NCBI RefSeq assembly: GCF_018916875.1
Contig: NZ_JAHLNO010000028.1
Location: forward strand, 62,001 to 126,000
Length of the DNA: 64,000 nucleotides
Reading direction: 5' to 3'
Source: Virgibacillus proomii
GTDB lineage: Bacteria; Bacillota; Bacilli; Bacillales; Amphibacillaceae
Part shown: positions 43,812 through 53,363 of the stretch, piece by piece
How the letters are laid out: each line of letters opens with the position of its first letter
Numbering within the stretch: position 1 is the stretch's first letter
Notes under the pieces: generated by a model
Seen by the model: the letters and a program-made list of their open reading frames with translations, nothing else
Databases searched by the model: none
What the model was told of the DNA's origin: nothing
Made by a program: the position numbers and the translations under genes

Positions 43812-44804
43812 CTATTTTTTACTTGTTAGTCCTTCATAAATCTTATCAATGTTATATTGCAAGTATTTTATATACGTATCTCCTTCTTCGCCAGGTTTAC
43901 CAATTTCATCTGAGTAGAGTTCGCCATATATTTCAACACCGGATTCTTTTGATACAGTCTCCATCGGTCTTGGATCTACGTTTGTTTCTACAAATAAGAC
44001 TGGTGGATCATGTTTTTCTATAAACTTAAGCAATGAAGTGATTTGTTCTGGTGAACCATTTTCCTCTGTATCAATGGCCCAAATGTATCCTTCTTTTAAT
44101 CCATAACGTTTTGTCATATACTGATAGGCTTGCTCGCTTGTGATAAACACGCGATCTTCTTCGGGAATTTCATTGATTTTAGTTTTATATTTTTCATCAA
44201 TTTCTCTTAATTGATCTAAATATTTTTCGGCATTTTCTTTATAATACTCTTTGTTATCGGGATCAATTTCGATTAGAGCATCACGTACATTTTCAGTCAT
44301 TTGTATGCCAACAATAGGATCTAAAAACGCATGGGGATTAACTTCCTCCTCTTTTTTATCGCCAGAACCTGATGTTACATACATTGGTTCTACCCCTTTT
44401 GTCAGTTCAAAAGCATTATTCCAATCTTGACTAACCGATTCCATCATTTTTGCAAACCAGCCATTATCGCCACCTTCTAAGTTCAGCCCGTTATAAAATA
44501 AAACATCAGCATCTGTCGCAGCTTTAATATCTTCTGGCAGCGGTTCATATTCATGCGGATCTGTTCCTGTTGGTACAAGATTATGCACGTTAACACGATC
44601 TTTACCGATTTCCTTAACCATATCCTCAAGCAATGTAAAAGAGGTTACAGCGAGGACTTTATCCCCGTTACGAGTTGTTTCTGTATTTGCTTTACTAGTT
44701 TTACTTGCACTATCTTTTGCTGTTTCATTATTTTCATTTCCACACGCTGCTAATACAATGAGTGCCATCAATACAACAGTCATTAATTTAATAATCTTTC
44801 TCAT
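43812..44804 (-). CDS. Manganese-type metal ABC transporter substrate-binding lipoprotein
   Basis: A 330-residue cluster A-I binding lipoprotein, lipobox LAAC with Cys21. The predicted metal ligands are His84 (TDPHEYEP), His158 (NPHAFLDP), Glu224 (ITSEQAYQYM) and Asp299 (YSDEIG). The Glu at the third position and the lack of a His-rich loop favour manganese or iron over zinc, as in MntA. Its ABC and permease genes lie upstream on the same strand, separated by 534 bases containing a repeat element. Confidence 0.88.
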   Translation of the reverse strand: MRKIIKLMTVVLMALIVLAACGNENNETAKDSASKTSKANTETTRNGDKVLAVTSFTLLEDMVKEIGKDRVNVHNLVPTGTDPHEYEPLPEDIKAATDADVLFYNGLNLEGGDNGWFAKMMESVSQDWNNAFELTKGVEPMYVTSGSGDKKEEEVNPHAFLDPIVGIQMTENVRDALIEIDPDNKEYYKENAEKYLDQLREIDEKYKTKINEIPEEDRVFITSEQAYQYMTKRYGLKEGYIWAIDTEENGSPEQITSLLKFIEKHDPPVLFVETNVDPRPMETVSKESGVEIYGELYSDEIGKPGEEGDTYIKYLQYNIDKIYEGLTSKK

Positions 44805-44871
44805 AAAACAAATTCCTCTCCTTTATTATATTGATAAATTATTTTTGTATTATTTTTAACACATAAAGAAC

Positions 44872-45039
44872 ATTTATCCTGTATCTAAGGTATCGAAAGA
44901 CTCCTTCTTCACGAGCTATAGAGAATAATCAAAAGTCTAAGTAAGAGGTTTTTCAACGACACCTGAAATGATAGCCTTTGTTCTATTTCTATCAGTAGGG
45001 GATGAAGGATTAGCCCTATTGAATGGAGTTTTACTTTAT
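44872..45039 (+). repeat. Diverged hairpin-module repeat within the metal transporter locus
   Basis: It begins TTTATCCTGTATCTAAGGTATCG and ends in a terminal hairpin-like stretch (ATCAGTAGGG...CCCTATTGAAT) and GAGTTTTACTTTAT. It lies between the permease gene and the binding-protein gene. Most of the remaining 45040-45338 shows no gene. Confidence 0.78.
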
Positions 45040-45338
45040 AAAATCGATAATTATTATCAATTATCAGTTTCAAAAAAGAGCTCTCCAATTATTTTCAAAA
45101 AATGGCTAAAAGGGATATTTTTAGTCGTTGCTAATCGTTTTAAATCTTTTCCTTGTCTATTCCCCGTATTGGGACAGTTCCTTTTGTAAAAGTCTATGAT
45201 TAAGTCATTTCCCATCATTTTTGTTTATAATTTAAAAACCATGTTGAATTTTAACACTTGATCCATTTCCATCCTTTGTTTGTCAAACTATAGTGTTGAT
45301 TGTAATTTTCTTGATTGATTAAGGGATGTAATACTACA

Positions 45339-46199
45339 TTAATGTTCCATAGCAGTACGTGATTTTCTTGATCGTAGTGACCGCCATAATACTCCTTGTT
45401 TTGGAGAAAAAATAAAGACTAGGATAAATAAAGCAGTTGCAGTTAAAACAATGACAGCACCAGATGATAAATTATGTTTAAAACTAATATATAACCCTAT
45501 CACTGACGACAGTGCGCCAAAGAAGGAAGACAATATGAGCATTATCCAAAACCGATTTGTTAATAAGTATGCAGTCGCCGCTGGAGTAATAAGCATTGCA
45601 ACAACCAGTACAACTCCTACAGTTTGCAAAGATGCAACAGTTGCCAATGTGAGTAACACCATAATCCCATAATGAATTAATTTCGTTGGTAATCCATAAG
45701 CTGCCGCCATTGTTTCATCAAATGTACTTACTAATAATTCTTTGTAGAAGGCAGTGACAGCAAAAATGATAATTGCACTTGTTATCAATGTCATAATCAT
45801 GTCCGAATTTCTGATTGATAGCACATTGCCAAATAAAATTTGGGTTAAATCTGTAGCCGTTTGGGCTTGTGCTATAAGGATAATGCCTAAGGAAAAAAAT
45901 GCTGTAAAAACAATTCCAATCGAAGAATCATTTTTGATTCGACTATTCTGACTGACAACTCCGATACCAATAGCTGTTAATATTCCAAATGTTACAGCAC
46001 CGTAAAAATAATTGATTCCAAGCATGTATGAAATTGCTACTCCAGGAAGTACAGCATGGGATATAGCATCTCCCATTAATGCCATTCCTCGTAAAATGAT
46101 AAACGAACCAATAATACCGCAAATGATTCCTACTGCAATAGAAGTTATTAACGCCTTCTGCAGAAATTGATAGGTCATAATATCGGTTATAAAATCCAC
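45339..46199 (-). CDS. Metal ABC transporter permease (MntC/ZnuB family)
   Basis: A 286-residue integral membrane protein with about eight hydrophobic helices. The conserved family segment DAISHAVLPGVAISYMLGI lies near residues 43-62. The start codon overlaps the stop of the ATPase gene by one base, indicating translational coupling. The C-terminus is basic (RSLRSRKSRTAMEH). Only one permease gene is present, so it presumably works as a homodimer. Confidence 0.92.
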   Translation of the reverse strand: MDFITDIMTYQFLQKALITSIAVGIICGIIGSFIILRGMALMGDAISHAVLPGVAISYMLGINYFYGAVTFGILTAIGIGVVSQNSRIKNDSSIGIVFTAFFSLGIILIAQAQTATDLTQILFGNVLSIRNSDMIMTLITSAIIIFAVTAFYKELLVSTFDETMAAAYGLPTKLIHYGIMVLLTLATVASLQTVGVVLVVAMLITPAATAYLLTNRFWIMLILSSFFGALSSVIGLYISFKHNLSSGAVIVLTATALFILVFIFSPKQGVLWRSLRSRKSRTAMEH

Positions 46200-46942
46200 T
46201 ATACTTCGACCCCCATTTTATGAAGTAAATGAAAGTCCATTTTGTATGCTCTTGTCATTAATTCAGGTCGGATCACTTGCTGTACAGGTCCAGATTCAAT
46301 CAATTCTTTGTTCATTAAAATCAATTCATCAAAATACTCTTTCACTTTTGTTAAGTCATGGTGTACAACAAATATTGTTTTCCCTTCATCTCTCAAAACT
46401 TGTAAAATATCAATAATCATTTTTTCACTAGCAACGTCAATCCCTACAAAAGGTTCATCCAAAAAGAAAAAACTTGCTTTTTGTGCTAGTGCTCGCGCGA
46501 GAAATACTCGTTGTTGCTGTCCACCTGATAATTCTCCAATTTGAGTTTTACTGTAATTTTGCATTCCTACTTTTTCCAAGCAGTGATATGCCCACTCTTT
46601 ATCAGATTTTCTTGGTTTCTGAAATAGTCCAAGTTTCGGATAAGTTCCTAATAGTACTGTATCCCGAACTAAAATTGGAAAATCCCAGTCAATGTTACTT
46701 CGTTGTGGAACATAAGCAATATTTTTTTGGCTCTCCTTTATTGGTTTACCACAAATTTCAACTCTTCCACTATCACGTGGAACTAACCCTAATACAGCTT
46801 TCATCAAGGTCGATTTTCCAGCACCATTGGGACCGATAATTCCTATTAGATTACCAGTTTTAAAGGAAAAAGAAACATTTCGAACTACTTCTTTCCCATA
46901 ATAGGAAACACTTAGATTGTTAGCATTTACTAAACCATTCAT
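46199..46942 (-). CDS. Metal ABC transporter ATP-binding protein (MntB family)
   Basis: A 247-residue ATPase with Walker A GPNGAGKSTLMKAV, signature LSGGQQQRVFLARAL and Walker B FFLDEPFVGID. I start at ATG 46942 (MNGLVNANN), preceded by TGGGAGTG; the frame extends six codons further. Sequence and partners indicate manganese (possibly iron) uptake. An MntR-type operator was not evident upstream. Confidence 0.92.
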   Translation of the reverse strand: MNGLVNANNLSVSYYGKEVVRNVSFSFKTGNLIGIIGPNGAGKSTLMKAVLGLVPRDSGRVEICGKPIKESQKNIAYVPQRSNIDWDFPILVRDTVLLGTYPKLGLFQKPRKSDKEWAYHCLEKVGMQNYSKTQIGELSGGQQQRVFLARALAQKASFFFLDEPFVGIDVASEKMIIDILQVLRDEGKTIFVVHHDLTKVKEYFDELILMNKELIESGPVQQVIRPELMTRAYKMDFHLLHKMGVEV

Positions 46943-47572
46943 TATTTCACACTCCCACAAATATTATGCTATTAATAAAAGTTTTACTCGCTTCTACTAT
47001 TTTTACCTAATACAAAAATTATTAATAATAGTCTACTACATAATATTTTGTTTGTAAACAAGAAGGGATAATTTATTTTGTATGCTTTTTAATACAAATC
47101 AAGGAGAGATAAAAGGCAAGTGGTAATCAATTGCCCATAAAATCTTTTACTAAATTAACTATGGAAAGATAACAGCAAGTCCAAGAATGGTTTTAGATGA
47201 TAAGTTCAAATACTTAAACTGAAATAGCCTTAAAGTCGAACATATTTCTAAATCTGAAATATGGCTGTTTTTTGGAATTACATAAAAAGTAAATTCTAGT
47301 AGAGTGGAGTAAGTATAAGGTTATTCGAAGCAGTTAGGAAATTCAGGTTTGATCAGTAAAAACATGTTGGAATTTAACGTGAAAATGAAGTTATAAACCT
47401 TATGTGATTTTTTGTGTTGTTTGTAGTCATTAAAACAGCAGATTGTTAATAATTTGGATATTAATATGCCTGTTAAAAACCACATAATAATGCCAAGGTT
47501 CTAGCAATACAAGCCTTGGCATTATCTTTCATTTTCGAGGAGAATATATCCATTTCTGCATTGTGGATAATC
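46943..47572. other. Non-coding gap, divergent intergenic region
   Basis: About 630 bases with no gene recognised. A small inverted repeat, TAATGCCAAGG/CCTTGGCATTA, at 47490-47524 could be a terminator. The promoter for the metal transporter must lie at its left edge. Confidence 0.55.
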
Positions 47573-47766
47573 TTTTTCGAAAAGTAGCATTGTCTAGCTT
47601 AAGCACTCGTGCTGCTTGGGAAACTCCGATTTTTCCTATGATAGGTCAACATCGGCTCGAATCTAGCGGGCTTGCCGTAAAGCATCGGCATACCTCTATT
47701 GCAGGGCATGTTTTCTTTATCAGTCAGAAGATCTCCAGTTATGATCGCTAACCGAGTGCTTCTAGC
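47573..47766 (+). repeat. Composite repeat lacking the inner hairpin module
   Basis: The 5' end TCTAGCTTAAGCACTCGTGC, the CATCGGCTCGAATCTAGC region and GCATGTTTTCTTTAT run directly into the tail CAGTCAGAAGATCTCCAGTT, ending GAGTGCTTCTAGC. The 5' AAGCACTC is exactly complementary to the 3' GAGTGCTT. In the copy at 32478 the equivalent pair is AAGCGCT/AGCGCTT. Confidence 0.88.
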
Positions 47767-47927
47767 TTTTGTTTTTTAAGTATCACGAATTTAATCATCA
47801 TAAGTACGAAGTATAGACAGGATTTGTCTTACACGTGAAGTAAAGCATGATTTTATAGTAATACAATATGTTTTAATTGAGCAAAATAGGATAAATTATA
47901 ATTGAAATTAATTTGGAGGTGAAGCTG

Positions 47928-48233
47928 TTGTCCATATCACAAATTTTGAAATGGATCACAGGAATTTTTGAAGGCTTACTTGGTTTTCCTATTCTTGGAG
48001 GAGTATTTATTGTTTCGAATTTATATACACCATTATTTGTTATGCTTATCCTTCATATCATTACATTAATTTTAACGAAGAGAGACGAAGGAGCAAGTGC
48101 AGGCAGTATTTTAGGGATTATTACATCCTGTATAGGCTGGATTCCGATTGTAGGAATGATTATGCATATAATTACAGCAATTGTATTAATTATTACTGCA
48201 TTTATGCCGGACAGAAGGAGTTGGATTTCTTAA
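47928..48233 (+). CDS. Small membrane protein of unknown function
   Basis: A 101-residue protein with about three transmembrane segments (roughly 15-32, 35-55 and 65-92) and almost no soluble part. TTG 47928 is chosen because TTGGAGGTGAAG lies just upstream; the frame is open five codons earlier. No family motif recognised. It stands alone between repeat elements. Confidence 0.65.
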   Translation: MSISQILKWITGIFEGLLGFPILGGVFIVSNLYTPLFVMLILHIITLILTKRDEGASAGSILGIITSCIGWIPIVGMIMHIITAIVLIITAFMPDRRSWIS

Positions 48234-48558
48234 GACTTATCCTTGTTGTCTAGGAAATTAAATCTGTTTCTGCATAATGGATATCTTTTTGAAAGGCGAA
48301 GTTCAATCTGTAGTAAACGTAGTTAACCGGACACTTCTAGTTGTTTTTCTTTTCGGTAGAAGGTATAGGTGGTTGTTGCAATAATGAAGTATGGTTAATT
48401 GGTAGCTGTTTTTATGAAAATTTGTATGTCTAAGCAGAATTTATAGAACAGAAAAAACGATACTGCTCTTAAGTCACACCAAACCTTGTCTAACTTTCAC
48501 TTATTATAGAATAAAGCAACAGCCTTTCATAAGATAAATCAGCCTTTACACTAAATTT

Positions 48559-48746
48559 TTATCCCGCATGTAAGGTGCCGTAAGACTCCCACTTTAAGAG
48601 CCTGAGTTGGTACAAAAGGGTCTAAGTTGGAGAAAACGGCACCTAAATGCCCGATTCGTTCAAGGGCCTTTAGGTCATACCCTTCTAGGTACTAACATTC
48701 AGTAGGAGATGGAAGAAAACTCCTACTGAATGAAGTTTCACTTTAT
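48559..48746 (+). repeat. Hairpin-module repeat, long form
   Basis: The stem runs GCAT-AGGTGCCGT-CTCCCACTT, pairing with AAGTTGGAG-ACGGCACCT-ATGC, then CCCGATTCGTTCAAGGGCC and the terminal hairpin ATTCAGTAGGAG/CTCCTACTGAAT before TTTCACTTTAT. Nearly identical to 57418-57606 and close to 63017-63197. A diverged tail fragment also lies at about 48283-48350. Confidence 0.93.
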
Positions 48747-48752
48747 TAAAGT

Positions 48753-48792
48753 AAAGCCGAGGCTTTTCATCAATTGATAGCCTCAGCTTTTT
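48753..48792 (-). terminator. Bidirectional terminator after zwf
   Basis: AAAGCCGAGGCT and AGCCTCAGCTTTTT form a stem with an inner ATCAATTGAT palindrome. It serves zwf on the minus strand. Confidence 0.8.
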
Positions 48793-48858
48793 AGATGGCA
48801 GTAGGATTTTTTTCTTTGTACATCAATTATAATGGTGAAGGTGAAAGAAAACTTTGTC

Positions 48859-50331
48859 TTAGCCTATAATTGGCCACCAGTGGAAGCCGTCTTTTTCTAA
48901 CAGATGGTTTGCTGCTTCAGGTCCCATGGAGCCAGCTGAATAGTTAGGGAAGTCTGGTTCTTTTTTCGACCAAGCATCTAATACAGCATCGACAAATTTC
49001 CAAGAGTAAGCCACTTCATCCCAATGTGTGAAATTCGTTGTATCGCCAATAATACAATCATAAATCAATTTCTCATACGCCTCTGGTGTATTAATACCAT
49101 CTATGCTACTGTGCGTATATGATAATTGTATAGGCTGAGCAATTGATCCTACACCTGCTTTTTTAGCATTCAAATGAAGAGTGATTCCTTCATTTGGCTG
49201 AATGTTAATGACCAGTAAATTTGGATGTTTTTCTGCTCTATGCTTATAATAAAGATTCATTGGTATATCTTTAAATTCAACGACAATTTTAATCGATTTT
49301 TCTTTCATTTTTTTACCAGTTCGAATATAAAAAGGTACTCCAGCCCAACGATAATTATCTATCATGACTTTTCCGGCAACATACGTTTCAGTAGTTGAAT
49401 TCTCTAATTCCGGGGCTTCTTCCCGATAGCCTTTTCCTAAGCTGCCAGGACCGTATTGGCCACGGACAAAATAATCATCTACTTGTTCATGCTCAACAAT
49501 TCGCATAGCACGAAGCACTTTTACCTTTTCGGAACGAATTTCATCCGGGGTAAGCTTAATGGGTGGTTCCATTGCTAAAAGAGCGACCATTTGCAGCATA
49601 TGATTTTGCACCATATCTCTTGTAGCGCCAGACCGATCATAGTAACGTGCTCGATCCTCCACACCCAACTTTTCACTGGAGGTTACTTGAATATTAGAGA
49701 TAAACCGGTTGTTCCACAAATGTTCAAATATTCCGTTTGCAAAACGAATTACCTCAATATTTTGCACCATTTCCTTGCCAAGATAATGATCAATTCGATA
49801 TATTTGATCCTCATCGAATGCTAAACGAATTTGATTATTTAATTCTTTGGCTGATTCAAAATCGTGTCCAAAGGGCTTTTCAATGACTAACCTTGTCCAA
49901 CCGGCTCCGTCCTTCAATCCATTGCGTTCAATTTCTTTAGCAATGGAACCAAAGTATTCTGGCGCCATAGCTAAGTAGAAAATGCGATTGCCATCTGTCT
50001 CATATTGCCCTTCCAACTTATTTAGTAAAGTGTTTAAATGATCGTAGGAGGAAGTATCAGTTACATCAAATGGCTGATAATAAAAATGGGATGCGAAAGC
50101 TTGTAAATCATTTTCTTTCTCTTGATCAGATACTTGAACAGATTCACAAACTTTTTTTCGAAATATATCATTCGTCCATGGACGGCGAGCAAGACCAATT
50201 ACAGCAAAATCCTTACCAATTTTTCCACTTTGATAAAGACGATAAATGGAAGGGAATAATTTTCTTTTAGATAGATCCCCTGTAGCTCCAAATATGACAA
50301 TAACGACGTTTGGTTTATCTATAGTTTTCAA
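48859..50331 (-). CDS. zwf: Glucose-6-phosphate 1-dehydrogenase
   Basis: Zwf oxidises glucose 6-phosphate to 6-phosphogluconolactone with NADP+, the entry to the oxidative pentose phosphate pathway. The N-terminal nucleotide-binding motif VIVIFGATGDLSKRKLFPS and the active-site signature RIDHYLGKE are present. TTG 50331 is preferred as start: GGAGAGGG lies five bases upstream and the 490-residue product matches the Bacillus subtilis enzyme (489). The open frame extends 30 codons more, overlapping the exporter gene. Confidence 0.95.
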   Translation of the reverse strand: MKTIDKPNVVIVIFGATGDLSKRKLFPSIYRLYQSGKIGKDFAVIGLARRPWTNDIFRKKVCESVQVSDQEKENDLQAFASHFYYQPFDVTDTSSYDHLNTLLNKLEGQYETDGNRIFYLAMAPEYFGSIAKEIERNGLKDGAGWTRLVIEKPFGHDFESAKELNNQIRLAFDEDQIYRIDHYLGKEMVQNIEVIRFANGIFEHLWNNRFISNIQVTSSEKLGVEDRARYYDRSGATRDMVQNHMLQMVALLAMEPPIKLTPDEIRSEKVKVLRAMRIVEHEQVDDYFVRGQYGPGSLGKGYREEAPELENSTTETYVAGKVMIDNYRWAGVPFYIRTGKKMKEKSIKIVVEFKDIPMNLYYKHRAEKHPNLLVINIQPNEGITLHLNAKKAGVGSIAQPIQLSYTHSSIDGINTPEAYEKLIYDCIIGDTTNFTHWDEVAYSWKFVDAVLDAWSKKEPDFPNYSAGSMGPEAANHLLEKDGFHWWPIIG

Positions 50332-50396
50332 TAAAACCCTCTCCATCTGTAGTGTAGTAACAAAACTATCATATAAGGTTAAAAACGGAAAAGCAA

Positions 50397-50840
50397 CTAT
50401 TCGGGACGTAACCAATTCCATGTTTTCTTCAGCAACTGATTAGCCACTTCGGAAAACATTAATCCGATAGCGATCCCACCAGCTAGCAACATAACCTTTG
50501 CTGAGAGTTGAACAGCGTTGTAGTAATCATTTTCCACAAATTTACGCATCGCATCATAAGCCATGCCCCCTGGTACTAGTGGAATGATACCTGATACATT
50601 AAAGATAATAATCGGTGTTTTATATAATTTTGCAGAAAGCTGACTCAGAACAGCTACTAGCATGGAACCGAAAATTGTAGCAGGAACGATATCCATCCCT
50701 TGGTCGGCTAAAATATAATAGACAATCCAACCAAACATACCTACCATTCCACATTGAACTAACGTATTTCTTGGAGCATTAAAAATAATGCCAAATCCAA
50801 GAGCAGCAATAAAGCTTGTAATAAGTTGAGCAAGTACCAT
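50397..50840 (-). CDS. Threonine/serine exporter, small subunit (ThrE_2/YjjB-like)
   Basis: A 147-residue membrane protein with four to five helices, matching the C-terminal ThrE_2 (DUF3815) half of amino acid exporters. ATG 50840 follows AGGAG; the frame extends three codons further. The other half is encoded 138 bases upstream on the same strand, so ThrE is split here as in many Firmicutes. Confidence 0.82.
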   Translation of the reverse strand: MVLAQLITSFIAALGFGIIFNAPRNTLVQCGMVGMFGWIVYYILADQGMDIVPATIFGSMLVAVLSQLSAKLYKTPIIIFNVSGIIPLVPGGMAYDAMRKFVENDYYNAVQLSAKVMLLAGGIAIGLMFSEVANQLLKKTWNWLRPE

Positions 50841-50978
50841 TAAGATCAACTCCTATATTTTAGTACATACTCTAAAAAGCCGAGATCAAGATACAGCATT
50901 GATGATAAATTAGTTCTATTTAGAAATAAACTGTATGGAGCTATATGTGTGTAATCTCAGAATTATGTAACGTCTTAT

Positions 50979-51725
50979 TTAGATAAAGGCGAAAACTACA
51001 GCAACACCAGCTCCAATTGCAAAAGCTGTTAAACATGCTTCCACACCTTTAGATACGCCGGATACAAGGTGGCCTGCCATTAAGTCACGAACAGCATTTG
51101 TAATATGCAGCCCAGGAACGAGCGGCATCACTGCACCAATAATAATTTTATCCATTTGTACACCTATTTCATACTGAATTGCTAGTACAGCCATAACAGC
51201 AATAATAAATGAGGCGATAAATTCAGCAATAAAGCGAATTTCTAATAACTTTTCAAACCAGATCATCGCTGCATAACCAGCTGCACCAGCAATGGCAGAT
51301 GGTAAGAGATCACTCCACATGCCACCAAACATAATGGTAAAGCTACCACTTGCTAAAGCAGCAGCAACGAGCTGTAACCAGAAAGGAAATGTTTCACTTG
51401 AATGCTGTACCCCTTTTAATAATAATAGCGCTTCTTTAACATCAAGTGCTTGAGCAGTTATTTGTCGCGAAATGTGATTTACATCTGCAATTTTTTGTAA
51501 ATCATTAGAGCGATTGGAAATTCTCCGAAAATAAGAAGCCTCTCCTTCAGTAGAAAACTGAATTCCGGTAGGGGTAGCATAACTTTCCGCATTTTCTAGG
51601 CCAAAAGCTGTGGCAATCCGGTTCATCGTATCCTCAACTCGATATGTTTCAGCTCCATTCTCCAGCATAATTTTTCCCGCCAGTAAACAGACCTTTGCAA
51701 TTGATCGTGAACTACTATCACTCAT
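50979..51725 (-). CDS. Threonine/serine exporter, large subunit (ThrE/YjjP-like)
   Basis: A 248-residue protein with a soluble N-terminal domain (1-115; AGKIMLENGAETYRVEDTMNR is characteristic of PF06738) and about five C-terminal transmembrane helices. It lies 38 bases after chbG and upstream of the ThrE_2 half. Substrate by analogy: export of threonine, serine or related compounds. Confidence 0.85.
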   Translation of the reverse strand: MSDSSSRSIAKVCLLAGKIMLENGAETYRVEDTMNRIATAFGLENAESYATPTGIQFSTEGEASYFRRISNRSNDLQKIADVNHISRQITAQALDVKEALLLLKGVQHSSETFPFWLQLVAAALASGSFTIMFGGMWSDLLPSAIAGAAGYAAMIWFEKLLEIRFIAEFIASFIIAVMAVLAIQYEIGVQMDKIIIGAVMPLVPGLHITNAVRDLMAGHLVSGVSKGVEACLTAFAIGAGVAVVFAFI

Positions 51726-51763
51726 CTGCGTCCCTCCGTTCGCCGATAAAATAAGTGAGTTTG

Positions 51764-52465
51764 CTAACTGTTCAAGTTTTTCACCCAGTTAGGCATCTTT
51801 AAGGAACAGAGTAAATCTAATTCCTCTTTTCGCTTATCTGTGTAGGAACTTATTTTACGCAAATCATCATCTACAAAGCCAGGATGAGTCATTACTTCTA
51901 CGCTATTTGCAGAAAGATGTTTGAGCTTTGAAAAAAGATCTTCATTTACAGCGTCCCCATAAAAATCTAACCAAATGTCCTCCGTTAATAAAATATCTGG
52001 CTCCGATCGCAATGATTCAGTAAATCGAACGGGTACATTGTATTTTTTAGCTAGTTGAGTAATTACCGGCCTTAATGGCTCCCAACCGTGAACATGATGG
52101 TGACTGTCAATATGGTGAAGTGGTAAACCTATTGATAAAAAAGCTTCTAATTGGGTCTGCCATTCTATTTTTATTGCCTCTATATCTGTAGCCAAAAGCT
52201 GGGAGTCTTGTTTAAATTTAAAAAAGCCATCTCGGTCTGTTAACTCTGTTACATGTTTGTTCATTGGTTTTCCCCATGTTAACACAAGATGGATTCCAAC
52301 CTTTAGACTAGGATGTTTTTTCGCTTGGGTTACAGCGTAATCAGTAGCATTTCCATTCATCATTAATGTTGTAGACTGTACAATACCATCTGTATGAGCT
52401 TTTATAATACCATCTGTGACCCCTTTTGTTAATCCAAAATCGTCTGCATTAATTAAAATTTTCAA
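51764..52465 (-). CDS. chbG: ChbG/YdjC-family carbohydrate deacetylase
   Basis: A 233-residue polysaccharide-deacetylase-like enzyme. The metal site is visible: Asp-Asp in INADDFGLTKGV and the histidine cluster HIDSHHHVHGWEP. E. coli ChbG removes an acetyl group from diacetylchitobiose 6-phosphate so that ChbF can cleave it. Here a GH4 enzyme and PTS subunits lie just beyond the upstream regulator, supporting that role. TTG 52465 follows GGGAGG; the frame is open five codons earlier, across that ribosome site. Confidence 0.85.
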   Translation of the reverse strand: MKILINADDFGLTKGVTDGIIKAHTDGIVQSTTLMMNGNATDYAVTQAKKHPSLKVGIHLVLTWGKPMNKHVTELTDRDGFFKFKQDSQLLATDIEAIKIEWQTQLEAFLSIGLPLHHIDSHHHVHGWEPLRPVITQLAKKYNVPVRFTESLRSEPDILLTEDIWLDFYGDAVNEDLFSKLKHLSANSVEVMTHPGFVDDDLRKISSYTDKRKEELDLLCSLKMPNWVKNLNS

Positions 52466-52539
52466 TTTTATACCTCCCAAAGCGTCTTTGATTTAAATTT
52501 TTAAAAAATACGGGCGAAAAAGACATGTCGAATACTTTT

Positions 52540-52600
52540 GGTTGTGCTTCTTAGTGGATAAAGAAAAAGCCTACTGAATAGAAATTTCACTTTATAAAGG
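52540..52600 (+). repeat. Fragment of the terminal hairpin module
   Basis: GCTTCTTAGTGGATAAAG ... GCCTACTGAATAG followed by AAATTTCACTTTAT. It overlaps the last codons of the GntR-type gene on the other strand, so the element contributed to that gene's 3' end. Confidence 0.65.
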
Positions 52601-53314
52601 ATAATTTCGTTCAATTACAAAGTTTGTTTTGTCTCCTCTAAAATAGGCACGGGAGTATTCTATTTTTTCTTTTTTTTCATTTTCAGCAATTGTTTCAATA
52701 TGAAAACAAGGCGCGTTTAGTTCACAATGAAGATGTTTAGAACAGCGTTCATCGGCAAGTGTTATTTCAATATGCTCGACGGTCCTTGCAATATGCACAT
52801 TAAAATCATCTTTTAATGCTGCATAGAGCGATGTTTTGGCCTGTTTTTCTGTTATCCCGGGTGCAATGTTCCAAGGAATATAAGAAATTTCGTACTGAGT
52901 TACATCTCCATTAGCCTTTCGCACTCTGTCAATTCGTTGGATCGGATCATTTAACGTGACATCCAGTTGATTCATTAAATAATCGTCTGCAGGGATAACA
53001 GTAATAGCAATTACCGTTATTTCAGCTTCTTTACCTTGTATAGCAACTTGATCACTATACCGTTTGACTGTTTGAGTTAATGTTTGTTTCACTTTTTGAT
53101 CAGCTACAAATGTGCCTTTTCCTTGTTTACGCACCAAATAACCTTCAAGTGTTAGCTGGTTTAAAGCAGTTCTAACCGTTGTTCTGCTTACGCCAAAATC
53201 CTTGCATAATTCAAGCTCTGGAGGGATCTTATCGCCAGGCTGATATTTATTAGCTTTAATTCGATTTAATAATTCTTCTTTAATATATGCATGTAAAGAT
53301 TTGTTTTTGTCCAT
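52592..53314 (-). CDS. GntR-family (HutC subfamily) transcriptional regulator
   Basis: A 240-residue regulator. The N-terminal winged helix is at about 5-72 (LCKDFGVSRTTVRTALNQL, then VRKQGKGTFVA) and a UTRA ligand-binding domain is at about 90-235. Such proteins sense sugar phosphates. It is divergent from the GH4-PTS operon and precedes chbG on its own strand, so it probably represses both and responds to a phosphorylated disaccharide. A perfect palindrome overlaps the operon promoter. Confidence 0.88.
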   Translation of the reverse strand: MDKNKSLHAYIKEELLNRIKANKYQPGDKIPPELELCKDFGVSRTTVRTALNQLTLEGYLVRKQGKGTFVADQKVKQTLTQTVKRYSDQVAIQGKEAEITVIAITVIPADDYLMNQLDVTLNDPIQRIDRVRKANGDVTQYEISYIPWNIAPGITEKQAKTSLYAALKDDFNVHIARTVEHIEITLADERCSKHLHCELNAPCFHIETIAENEKKEKIEYSRAYFRGDKTNFVIERNYPL

Positions 53315-53363
53315 TTTTGTTTCCTTTCGTAGTTATTTTGAATTATTAGTTACTTTCCTTCAT

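Noticed and set aside
47563-47751. 62-codon frame
   Set aside because: It coincides with a composite repeat; the translated sequence merely follows the repeat.
50332-50421. N-terminal extension of zwf
   Set aside because: It would overlap the exporter gene end; the TTG at 50331 has the best ribosome site and gives the normal length.
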